From positions 1,798,001 through 1,862,000 of the forward strand of contig NZ_WSEL01000003.1 in NCBI RefSeq assembly GCF_009758015.1: a DNA stretch of 64,000 bases, read 5' to 3'. The DNA is from Ramlibacter pinisoli. Its GTDB lineage: Bacteria > Pseudomonadota > Gammaproteobacteria > Burkholderiales > Burkholderiaceae_C. This document shows positions 44,974-53,769 of this stretch, piece by piece. Under the pieces are notes generated by a model, which was not told the DNA's origin, did no database searches, and saw only the letters and a program-made list of their open reading frames with translations. Positions within the stretch are counted from its first letter, which is position 1, and each line of letters starts with the position of its first letter. Made by a program: the position numbers and the translations under genes.

Positions 44974-45741
44974 ATGCTCGCCGACGGCCGCCCTCCCCTC
45001 GTGACCGTCTCGGTCGTCGTGCACCGGCAATGGAGCCTGGTGCGGCCGCTGCTGGAACAACTGGATCGCTGGTGCCCCGGCGTGGTGAACCGGATCGTCC
45101 TGACGGTCAACCTGCCGGAGCCCGGCATCTCGACCGAGGGTATCGGCTTGCCGGTCGTGCGCATCGACAACTCCCAGCCCCTGGGCTTCGGCGCGAACCA
45201 CAACCAGGCCTTCCGGCACTGCCGCACGCCTTGGTTCCTGGTTCTCAATCCGGACATTCGCCTGGACGTAGACGCGGTCAGCGCGCTCCTGGCGCTCGCC
45301 GCCGACGACACCGGCCTGCTGGCCCCCCGGGTGCACGAACCCGGCAAGGCCGAGGCCGAGCCGTACCGCACCCTGCCCACGCCCGCTGAATTGCTGCGGC
45401 GCCGGCTGCCCGGCCACCGCCCTCCCGCCGCGCCCGACTGGGTCGCCGGCATGTTCATGCTGCTGCGCCGCGACGCCTTCGAGGCGGTGCAAGGCTTCGA
45501 CGAGCGCTACTACATGTACTGCGAGGACGTCGACCTCTGCGCCCGCTTGCGCCTGGCGGGCTGGCAGGTGCGATCGATTCCTTCGGTGGTCGTCCGCCAC
45601 GAAGCGCAGCGGGCCAGTCAGTCCTCCCTGCGCCCGTTGGTCTGGCACGTGGCCAGCCTGGCACGCCTGTGGAGCTCGCTCGCGTTCTGGCGCTATGCCG
45701 CCCTGCTGCGGCGCGTTGAGAACCGCAATGCGGCGCTATGA
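44974..45741 (+). CDS. Family 2 glycosyltransferase
   Basis: 255-residue GT-A protein of the rhamnosyltransferase-like group: VSVVVHRQW..., then NSQPLGFGANHNQAF, VLNPDIRLD (D-x-D-like NPD) and the GFDERYYMYCEDVDLCARLRLAGW segment (ED acid/base region). Divergent from the WecA-like gene; its 3' end overlaps the next, convergent gene by six bases. Likely adds a deoxyhexose to the lipid-linked chain. Confidence 0.88.
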   Translation: MLADGRPPLVTVSVVVHRQWSLVRPLLEQLDRWCPGVVNRIVLTVNLPEPGISTEGIGLPVVRIDNSQPLGFGANHNQAFRHCRTPWFLVLNPDIRLDVDAVSALLALAADDTGLLAPRVHEPGKAEAEPYRTLPTPAELLRRRLPGHRPPAAPDWVAGMFMLLRRDAFEAVQGFDERYYMYCEDVDLCARLRLAGWQVRSIPSVVVRHEAQRASQSSLRPLVWHVASLARLWSSLAFWRYAALLRRVENRNAAL

Positions 45742-46665
45742 CAGCGGACCGCCGCGGCCCAGCAAGCCGTCGCGCATGCCCCGCGCCATCCGGGCGATGC
45801 GCCGCCCTTGCGGCGCGACGCCCAGGCCATAGAACACCAGCTGCTGCGCCACCCGCATGAGCAGCGCGACCGTCCAGTTCGCGCCGATGCCCGGCGTGCG
45901 CAGCAACAGGAAGGTGTTGCGCACCTCGTAGTAGTTGCGCTCCGGCGAGTGCAGCGCCACCTCGCGCCAGCGACCCAGCCAGACGCGGCGCGTGCTGTCT
46001 CCCAGGGCATGCGAGATCTGCGCCGCCGGCACGCCGTACAGCAACCAGCCGGCACGGCGCGCCCGCAGGCACCACTCGGTGTCCACATGGTCGATGAAGA
46101 AATCCTCGCGCATCGCGCCGATGGCGCGCACCGCCTCCAGCGACAGCATCGAGCCGGAGGAGATCAGGAAGTCGACCTCCACCGCCGGCGCGTCGTCGGC
46201 CAGGTCCATCCCCACGATGCGTCCGCGACGGATCCGGTAGAAGCGCCCGCGGCGCCCGGACCGCTGGTCCACCCACATGGCGCCCACGCCCGCCACGCGC
46301 TGTCCCTCCTTGTTGTGCGTCTCGTGCGCCGCCAGCAGGCCGGCCGCCATGCCGGGCTCCGGCAGGCTGTCATGGTCGAACAGCAGGACATAGTCGAGGC
46401 CGGCCCTACTTGCCAACGCGATGCCCTCGTTGTGGGCCGCCGCAATTCCGCGGTTGCGTCCCAGTCGCACCACCACGGCGCCGGCCGCCACCGCCGCCGC
46501 ATCGAGCCGCTCGAGGACCTGCTCGCTGGAGCCGTTGTCGACGACGAAGACCGACTGCACCTCGTCGCGCAGGAGGCCGAGCAGCCGCTCGACCGTGGGC
46601 AGGTCCGGGTGGTAGGTAACGATGACCGCGGCGCAGCCCGGTGCCGCAACCCCGCTAGGGCGCAT
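45736..46665 (-). CDS. Family 2 glycosyltransferase, rhamnosyltransferase type
   Basis: 309 residues: VIVTYHPDLPTVERLL, VVDNGS, GRNRGIAAAHNEGI, LLFDHDSLPEPGM (D-H-D in place of D-x-D) and FFIDHVDTEWCLRARRAGW match RfbN/RhlC-like rhamnosyltransferases. With dTDP-rhamnose genes in the same minus-strand run, rhamnose is the likely donor sugar. Starts 11 bases inside the upstream membrane-protein gene, so the two are coupled. Confidence 0.9.
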   Translation of the reverse strand: MRPSGVAAPGCAAVIVTYHPDLPTVERLLGLLRDEVQSVFVVDNGSSEQVLERLDAAAVAAGAVVVRLGRNRGIAAAHNEGIALASRAGLDYVLLFDHDSLPEPGMAAGLLAAHETHNKEGQRVAGVGAMWVDQRSGRRGRFYRIRRGRIVGMDLADDAPAVEVDFLISSGSMLSLEAVRAIGAMREDFFIDHVDTEWCLRARRAGWLLYGVPAAQISHALGDSTRRVWLGRWREVALHSPERNYYEVRNTFLLLRTPGIGANWTVALLMRVAQQLVFYGLGVAPQGRRIARMARGMRDGLLGRGGPLS

Positions 46666-49615
46666 AGTGCAACCGCAGGTTCAGCGTACCCGCTTCGGGC
46701 TTGCCGTCGATGGCAAGCGCGCCACCCGCGATGGTCGCCTTGTCGTCGATCCAGACCGTGGGCGCGGATGCCGGCGCCGCGCCATCCACCTGGACCGACA
46801 GCGCGTAGCGGCGCCCGGCCGAGTGCGGCAAGGGCTGGAACTTGAAGGCGTAGAAGTGGTTGTCGCGCAAGCGCGAGGCCGGCACGGTATGCGTGACGAC
46901 CAGCACGCCCTTGTCATCCTTCAACGTGAGTCGCACCTCGCCGCGGTTGTTTCGCTGGTAGGTCGCGAAGCGGACGGCGACCGCGGTGAGCCCGTCGCGG
47001 TCGGAGACGAAGGACTGCTCCACCCGGCGTCCCGGCGTCAGTTCGCCGGCCGGGCGGGTGCCGGACTCGACGGAGGCGCCCACCGGCAGCGCGGCAAAGA
47101 GCGCCTGGGAGCGGGCTGCGGCACTGTCCGCTTCGGTGGCGAAGGCGCAGTAGACGAACGGCAGGACCAGGATGGCCATGGAGGCGAAGAAGCGCCCGGA
47201 GATCCAGGCGTCGGCATCCAGCCGCTGGCCATCGCCGCTGAACGCCTCCTGGGCCAGCAGGAGCAAGGGCGCGAACAGGCAGACGTGGAACACGACCTTC
47301 ATGGCAGGCAGCAGCGCTGCGCTCATGAGATCGGCGTTCTGCAGGTAGACAACGGGAAACAGTGACTTGAAGACCCCCTGTTGCACCATCGCCGCATCGA
47401 GGTTGCCGGGCCAGCTGTTCGCCAGGATCCAGCCGAAGGCGATGGTCGCCACGATCTCGACCGCGAGCCAGCGCGCAGGCCGGCGCAGATACAGGGTCGA
47501 CAGCGCGAGGAAAGGGGTCGCGAAGAGCAGCCATTGGGGATGCCACTGCACCCCCATGAACATGAAGGCGGAGATGGCCGTGCAGGCCAGGATGCTGGCC
47601 TTGTGCCACTGGGCGTCGGTCTTCCAGCGCCACCACACGCACGCGGCACAGACCAGCAGGCATCCGCAGGCCCCGAGGACGAGCCAGGTGCTCGGCATGT
47701 TGCGGACCGCGCCCGCCCCGACTCCTGACTTGGTCAGGACCAGCACGAAGATGTTCTGCCGGAACGTCGTGCTCGGCCAGTACGCCAGGAATTGCAGCGC
47801 CGTGAAGGCCAGTCCGACCGCCCCCAGTTGCGCGCGCCGCTTCCATGTCACCGGCGCCAGCAGCAGCAGCGGAGCGAAGTAGGCGACGGCGAAGTACTTG
47901 TACGGGATCGCCAGTGCAAACAGCAGGGCGAACGTCCAGAACCGCCGCTGGAAGTACGCCCACACCCCGGCGACGACCAGCAGCACCGCAACGACGTCGT
48001 ACTGCCCCATGAGGAACACGGGGAACACGGCGATCGGCGACGTCGCAAAGATGGCGGCGGCCCGCCAGGCGCTGGCCCGCGATTGCGTGACATGCAGGGC
48101 GACCCGACACACGAGCGCCGCGGTCGCGAAGAACAGGCCGACGAGCAGCATGCGCGCCCAGAGGACCTCCCCTGTTCGCAGTAGCGTGACCTGGCCAACC
48201 GTCGCGATGTCCGTGATGGCGCCCACGAACTGCAGTGGAAGTGCCCAGGCCGCGAACACGAGATAGATGCTGGGCAGGTAGTCGTTGCGGCCCGCATACG
48301 GCGCGTTGTAGTCGTAGAAATCGGCCCAATGGCCCTTCAGGTAGGCGTATGACGATCCCACCGTGTGCAGGAGATCGGCCTGCTGGAACGTCAGGAAGCA
48401 CAGGAGCAGCACCAGGCCATACGCAGCGACGGCAAGCTTCGATACGTAGCCCTGCGCTGCCTCGGGAGCCCCTGGTGCAGGCGCGCCCGCCAGCAGGCCC
48501 ACCTGCCTGGCACTGTCCGCCAGTCGCGCCGCCAGCACCGGGAGCGCCCAGCCGAGCACCCACCAGAGCAGCAGAAGCTTGCTGGCCAGGAAGTACCGGT
48601 TCTCCACGTGCAGGTACCAGGTGGTGAACAGGATGGTGCCGAGGCCGAGCAGCACCACCACGCGCCAGCGCGGCGGGGCCACCCAGGCGGCCCAGGCGTG
48701 TCCGGCCACGACCACCAGCGTCGCCAGGTAGGCCTTGAGCAACAGCAGCCCGGTCAGGGGCAAGGTCACGGGACTCCCGGCCGGCGCATAGCCCAGGTAC
48801 GCCGCCGGGCGGTAGGCGAAGAACCCCTGCAGCAGCTTGATGCAGAACTGCGACAGCTTCGAGAGTGACGTGCTGTCCACAGTCGTGAAGTAGCCGCTCT
48901 GCTGCGGCAGCGCGTACGCCACGAACTCGATCACGTTCACCTTGTTGACCTCGTCCATGACGATGCCAGTCGGGTCGTACGGCCGGAAGTGTCCGGTGTG
49001 GAGCCAGACCCAGTACAGCTGTAGGACGGCGATGGCCGCGCCAGCGCACGCGAGGAACGCACGCGTCAGCTGCTGGCGGTCACCTCGCCACCAGTGCACG
49101 GCGCCGTGAAGGCCGATGGCCATCGCCGTGAACACGTAGAAGTTCTGCTTGAGCATGCAGGCCGCGCCCATCAGCAGTCCGGCGCCCACGGCGCCGATGC
49201 GCGTGGGCGCAGGCCGCAGGAGAAACGCCAGGCCCGCCATGAACACCGCAACCGACGGCAGGTCGCTCAGGGCCACCGGAAAGAACGGCAGGCACAAGGC
49301 AACGGCACCCAGCAGCCCCCCTGCAGCGGCCAACCGGCGACCTCGCCCGCCCGGCCGCAGGATCTCCGGATGCGGGATCGTCGCCAGTGCCCACAGGAGC
49401 AGGAGGAACATCAGGACGTTCAGGCCGACCTGGATGTAGAGCACCGTCACCGGGTCCTGCGACAACAGGTGCGGCAGCGTGAAATACGCGAAGCTGCCGA
49501 TCGGTCGCAAGCCGTTGTAGCAGCCCACGAACGGATCTCCGCCCTCGATCGAACGGGCGCAGGTGCCCGCCATCTCCAGGTAGAACTTCGCGTCTCCGAA
49601 GTAGGGAAAATTCAT
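46655..49615 (-). CDS. Large membrane protein, GT-C-like, with C-terminal beta-sandwich module
   Basis: 986 residues with a dozen or more membrane helices, then a soluble C-terminal part (about 855-986) with alternating strands including VRFATYQRNNRGEVRLTL. GDAKFYLEMAG right at the N-terminus resembles the acidic first-loop motif of GT-C (PMT/GT39/GT87-like) transferases, but the helix normally preceding it is absent because the ATG at 49615 overlaps the upstream stop codon (ATGA). It may use lipid-linked donors to decorate the glycan in the periplasm. Family inferred from topology, not from a firm match. Confidence 0.6.
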   Translation of the reverse strand: MNFPYFGDAKFYLEMAGTCARSIEGGDPFVGCYNGLRPIGSFAYFTLPHLLSQDPVTVLYIQVGLNVLMFLLLLWALATIPHPEILRPGGRGRRLAAAGGLLGAVALCLPFFPVALSDLPSVAVFMAGLAFLLRPAPTRIGAVGAGLLMGAACMLKQNFYVFTAMAIGLHGAVHWWRGDRQQLTRAFLACAGAAIAVLQLYWVWLHTGHFRPYDPTGIVMDEVNKVNVIEFVAYALPQQSGYFTTVDSTSLSKLSQFCIKLLQGFFAYRPAAYLGYAPAGSPVTLPLTGLLLLKAYLATLVVVAGHAWAAWVAPPRWRVVVLLGLGTILFTTWYLHVENRYFLASKLLLLWWVLGWALPVLAARLADSARQVGLLAGAPAPGAPEAAQGYVSKLAVAAYGLVLLLCFLTFQQADLLHTVGSSYAYLKGHWADFYDYNAPYAGRNDYLPSIYLVFAAWALPLQFVGAITDIATVGQVTLLRTGEVLWARMLLVGLFFATAALVCRVALHVTQSRASAWRAAAIFATSPIAVFPVFLMGQYDVVAVLLVVAGVWAYFQRRFWTFALLFALAIPYKYFAVAYFAPLLLLAPVTWKRRAQLGAVGLAFTALQFLAYWPSTTFRQNIFVLVLTKSGVGAGAVRNMPSTWLVLGACGCLLVCAACVWWRWKTDAQWHKASILACTAISAFMFMGVQWHPQWLLFATPFLALSTLYLRRPARWLAVEIVATIAFGWILANSWPGNLDAAMVQQGVFKSLFPVVYLQNADLMSAALLPAMKVVFHVCLFAPLLLLAQEAFSGDGQRLDADAWISGRFFASMAILVLPFVYCAFATEADSAAARSQALFAALPVGASVESGTRPAGELTPGRRVEQSFVSDRDGLTAVAVRFATYQRNNRGEVRLTLKDDKGVLVVTHTVPASRLRDNHFYAFKFQPLPHSAGRRYALSVQVDGAAPASAPTVWIDDKATIAGGALAIDGKPEAGTLNLRLHYAP

Positions 49616-51432
49616 GGCAGGGGCCGCGACGGCCGTGTGCCGGTGCGCGTCACGAGCGGGGGCCACCCCAGCGAGAAATCGGCCTCGCCCAGATGCAGGT
49701 TCGGGTTATAGGCGCCATCCACTGGACGCCTGTCACCATCATCCGGTGCCGGCAGTGGCGCAAGCGCCGACTTGAACTCGACTTGCGCATACGGTGTCCA
49801 CAGTACGTCGAGTCCACGTGTCGCGGCTCGCGCGCAAAGCTGCATGCCCCGGTCGGCATAGGCAATCTCGGTGTCGCCCACCAATTGGTCGTACACCTCA
49901 ATGCGCATCACGACGCACGACGAACGCACGAACGGGACCTGTTGTACGAGCTGACAGCGACCGCCATAGCCGTGGCTATCGGACGGAACGCCCGCATGCA
50001 TGTCCACCAGCCTGCCGCCAAGGTGGATCACGCCGGCGCTCAGGACACGGCCCCTCCCATCGACCAGGCGAGCGCCGACCAGGCCGATCTCCGGCCGCAG
50101 GCACTGGCTCACCATCTCGCGCAACCAGTCGCGCGACGATGGGACGCCGGCGGCGTCGATCAGGCACATGACCGTACAGCCATCAGCCCTCAGCTTCTCG
50201 ATGGCCCCCAGGTAGGCCTGCGCGTCATCGTCCCGCGACACGCGGCGCACCTTCGGCTCGGTCGCGGGCACGCTGTGGTTGAGGACATAGATCCGCAGGT
50301 CGGGATAGTCGGTGGCGAGCAAGGCCGCCAGGCCCTCGTCGCGCCGTCGCCGCGATGCCGACCCAGTCACCACAATGCCGACCCGGGGCGCCGGCCTAGG
50401 CAGTTCGAACACGACCCGGTAGCCGGACTTCGTCGCGCTGACGGAAGCACGCCGTCCGGTCCTCTCCAAGTGTTCGTTGAGGGCGCGTTCCGCTGCCACT
50501 TGCGCATACGGTTTCGCACTATTGGAGCGGGCCGTGCTCTCTTCATGCACCCGCCAGTGATAGAGCACACGCGGCACGTGTGCCACCTGGTCACGCTCAA
50601 CCATCTCCATGCAGCGCAAGGTCAGGTCGTAATCTTGGGAGCCCTCCAGGCCGACGCGGAACCCGCCAACCTGCCGGACCAGTTGCATGTCGAACGCCCC
50701 AAGGTGGCTGAACATATTCTGCGACCGAAACAGATCGGGATTCCAGTCGCTCTTGAAGTACGCGTCGAAGCGCGTGCCCAGCTCGTTGATTTTGTCCTCG
50801 TCGCTGTAAATCATGCGCACGCGCGGCGAGTCCACCACGGTCTTCGCTATCCAGTACAAGGCGTGGCAGGGCAGGATGTCATCGTGGTCCAGAAGCACGA
50901 GCCACCGGCCTGTCGCCAGTGCAAGCGCCGAATTGCTCGTGGCTGAGATATGGCCATTCTCGTCCCGGAAGGCAACCCGAATCCGGGTGTCACGTGCCGC
51001 ATATTCCTGGAGGACTTGCCGGACATGGGGCTTTGTCGACGCGTCGTCCGCAATGCAAAGTTCCCAATTCGGATAGGCTTGACGCAATACTGAATCGATC
51101 GCTTCCGACAACCAACCCTTGTCTGGGTTGAACGTGGGCATCACTATTGAAATCCGCGGCGCGTCGAGCCAGCTAGCCATGTCTGATCGCATGGTCGCCT
51201 CGTCTTCGGAAGAGACTGTGTCGTAGCGGCGAACCCATTCGGCGTATTCGTTTCTGTCTCGACCAGGCTCCCCCGGAACGGGTCGGGGAACCGCGCTCGT
51301 CCAGACATTGCGGACGATCCTTGCCAATTCGGATGCACCGCCCCGCCTCATCGCGCCGTAGGTTTTTGATACGGCGCCGCGCACCCCCAGCCTGGCTACG
51401 TACCGGGCGACGTTATCCAGGCGATCGAGCAA
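49612..51432 (-). CDS. Long family 2 glycosyltransferase, probable two-domain
   Basis: 606 residues. After about 90 poorly conserved residues comes a clear GT2 domain: ISIVMPTFNPDKGWLSEAIDSVL, CIADDAS, LVLLDHDDIL (D-x-D) and GFRVGLEGSQDYDLTLRC. A second, diverged GT2-like unit (about 345-600: VGIVVTG, CLIDAAGVPSSRDWL, EIAYADRGMQLCARAATRG) lacks a clean D-x-D. Such tandem enzymes make rhamnan or other O-polysaccharide linkages. The stop overlaps the GT-C gene. Confidence 0.87.
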   Translation of the reverse strand: MLDRLDNVARYVARLGVRGAVSKTYGAMRRGGASELARIVRNVWTSAVPRPVPGEPGRDRNEYAEWVRRYDTVSSEDEATMRSDMASWLDAPRISIVMPTFNPDKGWLSEAIDSVLRQAYPNWELCIADDASTKPHVRQVLQEYAARDTRIRVAFRDENGHISATSNSALALATGRWLVLLDHDDILPCHALYWIAKTVVDSPRVRMIYSDEDKINELGTRFDAYFKSDWNPDLFRSQNMFSHLGAFDMQLVRQVGGFRVGLEGSQDYDLTLRCMEMVERDQVAHVPRVLYHWRVHEESTARSNSAKPYAQVAAERALNEHLERTGRRASVSATKSGYRVVFELPRPAPRVGIVVTGSASRRRRDEGLAALLATDYPDLRIYVLNHSVPATEPKVRRVSRDDDAQAYLGAIEKLRADGCTVMCLIDAAGVPSSRDWLREMVSQCLRPEIGLVGARLVDGRGRVLSAGVIHLGGRLVDMHAGVPSDSHGYGGRCQLVQQVPFVRSSCVVMRIEVYDQLVGDTEIAYADRGMQLCARAATRGLDVLWTPYAQVEFKSALAPLPAPDDGDRRPVDGAYNPNLHLGEADFSLGWPPLVTRTGTRPSRPLP

Positions 51433-51490
51433 GTCTCCCCCTCCACAATTCCATCCTCACCAACGTCCCTCTTGCGCGAAGCTGCTCGCG

Positions 51491-52066
51491 TCAATCCGCA
51501 TTCATGCGCGCAAAGACGGAAGCTAGTCTCCCGCTTTCGCGCTGAACTTTGTACTCGTGATCCAGCATGGCCAGGGCTGCGACGTCGACATACTTGCCCG
51601 CCTTGAAGGCATGCTCCGACAAGACGCCCTCCTGCCTGAATCCGAACTTCTTGTGCAACTCGACAACGCTCCGATTCTCCACAAGCACCTCGCAATACAG
51701 CTTGTGAATATTCAAGTGCTCGAACGCGTACTCGAGGACCAACGCTTCGATCTCAGCGCCGATCCCTCCCGCCCGAGCCTTTGGGTCCCCGATGATCAAC
51801 CGTCCCCACTCCGCTTTGCGGTTGCGTCGGTCAATGTGGTAAATGCTCACGGTCCCAACTGGCTCATTGGCCTTGTCAGCGACGATGAAGTTGATCTCCG
51901 AACTGTCAGACAGCTGCCGCTCATACCAGTTCTTCTGCTGTCGAACGGAAATGGGTAGGTACTCGTAGAAGTATTCGTAGACGGAAGGATCGCTTCGCCA
52001 TTTGGCCATGATCTCGAGATCTTGTTCTTCGATCGCTCGCAATCGAATGCGCTTGGATGTCAGCAT
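51491..52066 (-). CDS. GNAT N-acetyltransferase (RimJ/PseH/WecD-like)
   Basis: 191 residues of the GNAT fold: LRAIEEQDLEIMAKWRSDPSVYEYF, IVADKANEPVGTVSIYHID, acetyl-CoA region KARAGGIGAEIEALVLEYAF and VLVENRSVVELHKKFGFRQEG. This subtype often acetylates amino groups on nucleotide-linked amino sugars (PseH, WecD). The nearby DegT aminotransferase would supply such a substrate. Ribosomal-protein acetylation (RimJ) is an alternative made less likely by context. Confidence 0.83.
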   Translation of the reverse strand: MLTSKRIRLRAIEEQDLEIMAKWRSDPSVYEYFYEYLPISVRQQKNWYERQLSDSSEINFIVADKANEPVGTVSIYHIDRRNRKAEWGRLIIGDPKARAGGIGAEIEALVLEYAFEHLNIHKLYCEVLVENRSVVELHKKFGFRQEGVLSEHAFKAGKYVDVAALAMLDHEYKVQRESGRLASVFARMNAD

Positions 52067-52173
52067 GGTCTTGATTTCCTTTTGGTGACGTTTGGGTGAT
52101 GCACTACCTCGGCTTGATCAAGATTGCTCCGTTCACGATCGAGTCCAGAACATGGGACCCGCGGGACCTCGCC

Positions 52174-53769
52174 CTAGACAACGAAGCCAAACGGGAACTG
52201 GCGGCCCGACTCCGGATAGAGAGTCGTGGACAATCGACTGCAGGCATACAAAGCGATGTCTCCTGAACCCTTGTTCGTCAATCGAAGCCGGGCTGGATCG
52301 GTGCTGATTGGCTTTGTTCGCACATTCACAACTTGGCCATCCTTGATCTCACGAAGATCACAAGTCCAGTGATCTGCACTTCCATCCTGCTCGATGGCAA
52401 GGACGAGCTGACCGGTCAGCGCTCGTGTGTATGTGGCGACAACCATGGAGAACGCAGCATCTCCTGCACATGGAGGTCGCCACCAGCATTCAATCGAGCT
52501 GCCAGCAGGAACGTGAAAAAGTACTGGCCGACGCCAGTAGCCGTGCCGCTCACCAGGCAGGCTCGACGAATTGGGGCCAGCAGCCGTCAAGATCAACTGT
52601 TGGCGGACAGGGAAGCAATCCCAATATCGGACACGCCACGTCTGCCAGATGCGCCTTGCCCTTTCCTTGCTGGTCTCTGAAAGCGCGCTGACCAGCGTCT
52701 TCCTCCACGCAGCATGCACGTTTGGGGCGTCATGAATGCGTCGAACGACCTCAACGGCGGCGGCGCCAATCGCCCGAGTTGCAGCCGGGTCGTTGATCGA
52801 CTGCAGAATCTGCGCTGCCCAAGTCGCGCTATCGTGGGGCAGCACCCAGCCGGTGCGACCGTGCTCGACTGACGCTCGATAGACGGGCGTGTCCGAATAA
52901 ATTCCAGCGATCCCGCAGGCCCCGAATTCACGAAACTTGTTGTTCGTCTTATAGGCAGCGAACGGCGTGTCGGCCAGAGGCGCCAAGGCAAGCAGCCAAC
53001 GTCTTGATTGCTGCTCACGTATGAACTCTCGGTAGTCGCGGATGGCAGGCAGACTCCGCACGCCGGCGACCCTTTCAAGCTCGGGCGGTGTATACCCAAA
53101 AAACTCGAACACTGGCTGTTTTTCGGCGCGATCCTGCACCTGTCTGACGACATCGACAAGAAACGCAATGTCGCTCGCCCGACTCACGTTGCCCACCACG
53201 CCAATCCGAAGCTCCCCCGGATCGTCGTCAGGTACGTCGCTCAGCAAGGAGAAATCGAAATGGGGGGGAATGACCACCACATTCCGATTGAAGCCGAGCA
53301 GAACACTCCTGAATGCCTCGGAATGGCAGATGACAACTCTTGCGCCTGAGATTGCGATCTCGAGCGCCCTTCGAACCAAATTGTGCTGGTAGAACAGATC
53401 CAGCGGCGAAGAACCCAACAGCAGCCAGAAGTTGTCGTCGATGTAGTAGGCGTAGGGCACTCCAGCGGCGACCATTCGAGAGAGGGGTTCAATCCCGTCG
53501 GCCGCGCCGGTCCTGATCAGCAACAACTTGCCCCCACGAGCAGGCCTGGACCACTTCAGGGCGGCCACGCCGTCGATCCTCAAAGAAACACGTCCCGCAT
53601 CGCCGCCTTCGCGAAACATCATCTCGACAATGCGCGCGGTGGCTATGTCTCCGTCTGCAACGAGAGTGAGATCGAAGGGCTTGGTCGATAGAGCGGCTGC
53701 GTCGCTTTCGGGCAAGCGATTCAAAGTGCGCAATAGTTGGCCAGAATCGAGCGACACAGTTTCGCGCAC
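52174..53769 (-). CDS. GT4-like glycosyltransferase with extra C-terminal module
   Basis: 531 residues. The GT-B part (about 30-385) shows YAYYIDDNFWLL, ELRIGVVGNVSRASDIAFLVDVV, FAAYKTNNKFREFGACGIAGIYSD (donor site, with NKFREF-type acidic residue) and GRTGWVLPHD. From about residue 405 a beta-rich module begins (HVPAGSSIECWW, VVATYTRALTGQLVLAI) ending at GFVV, similar in pattern to the C-terminus of the GT-C protein. The ATG immediately follows the stop of the aminotransferase gene. Donor unknown. Confidence 0.75.
   Translation of the reverse strand: MRETVSLDSGQLLRTLNRLPESDAAALSTKPFDLTLVADGDIATARIVEMMFREGGDAGRVSLRIDGVAALKWSRPARGGKLLLIRTGAADGIEPLSRMVAAGVPYAYYIDDNFWLLLGSSPLDLFYQHNLVRRALEIAISGARVVICHSEAFRSVLLGFNRNVVVIPPHFDFSLLSDVPDDDPGELRIGVVGNVSRASDIAFLVDVVRQVQDRAEKQPVFEFFGYTPPELERVAGVRSLPAIRDYREFIREQQSRRWLLALAPLADTPFAAYKTNNKFREFGACGIAGIYSDTPVYRASVEHGRTGWVLPHDSATWAAQILQSINDPAATRAIGAAAVEVVRRIHDAPNVHAAWRKTLVSALSETSKERARRIWQTWRVRYWDCFPVRQQLILTAAGPNSSSLPGERHGYWRRPVLFHVPAGSSIECWWRPPCAGDAAFSMVVATYTRALTGQLVLAIEQDGSADHWTCDLREIKDGQVVNVRTKPISTDPARLRLTNKGSGDIALYACSRLSTTLYPESGRQFPFGFVV

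Noticed and set aside
46914..49049. 711-residue open frame in another frame of the GT-C-like gene
   Set aside because: Arg/Gly/Ala/Pro-rich low-complexity sequence with no hydrophobic organisation; the overlapping frame encodes a convincing membrane protein.
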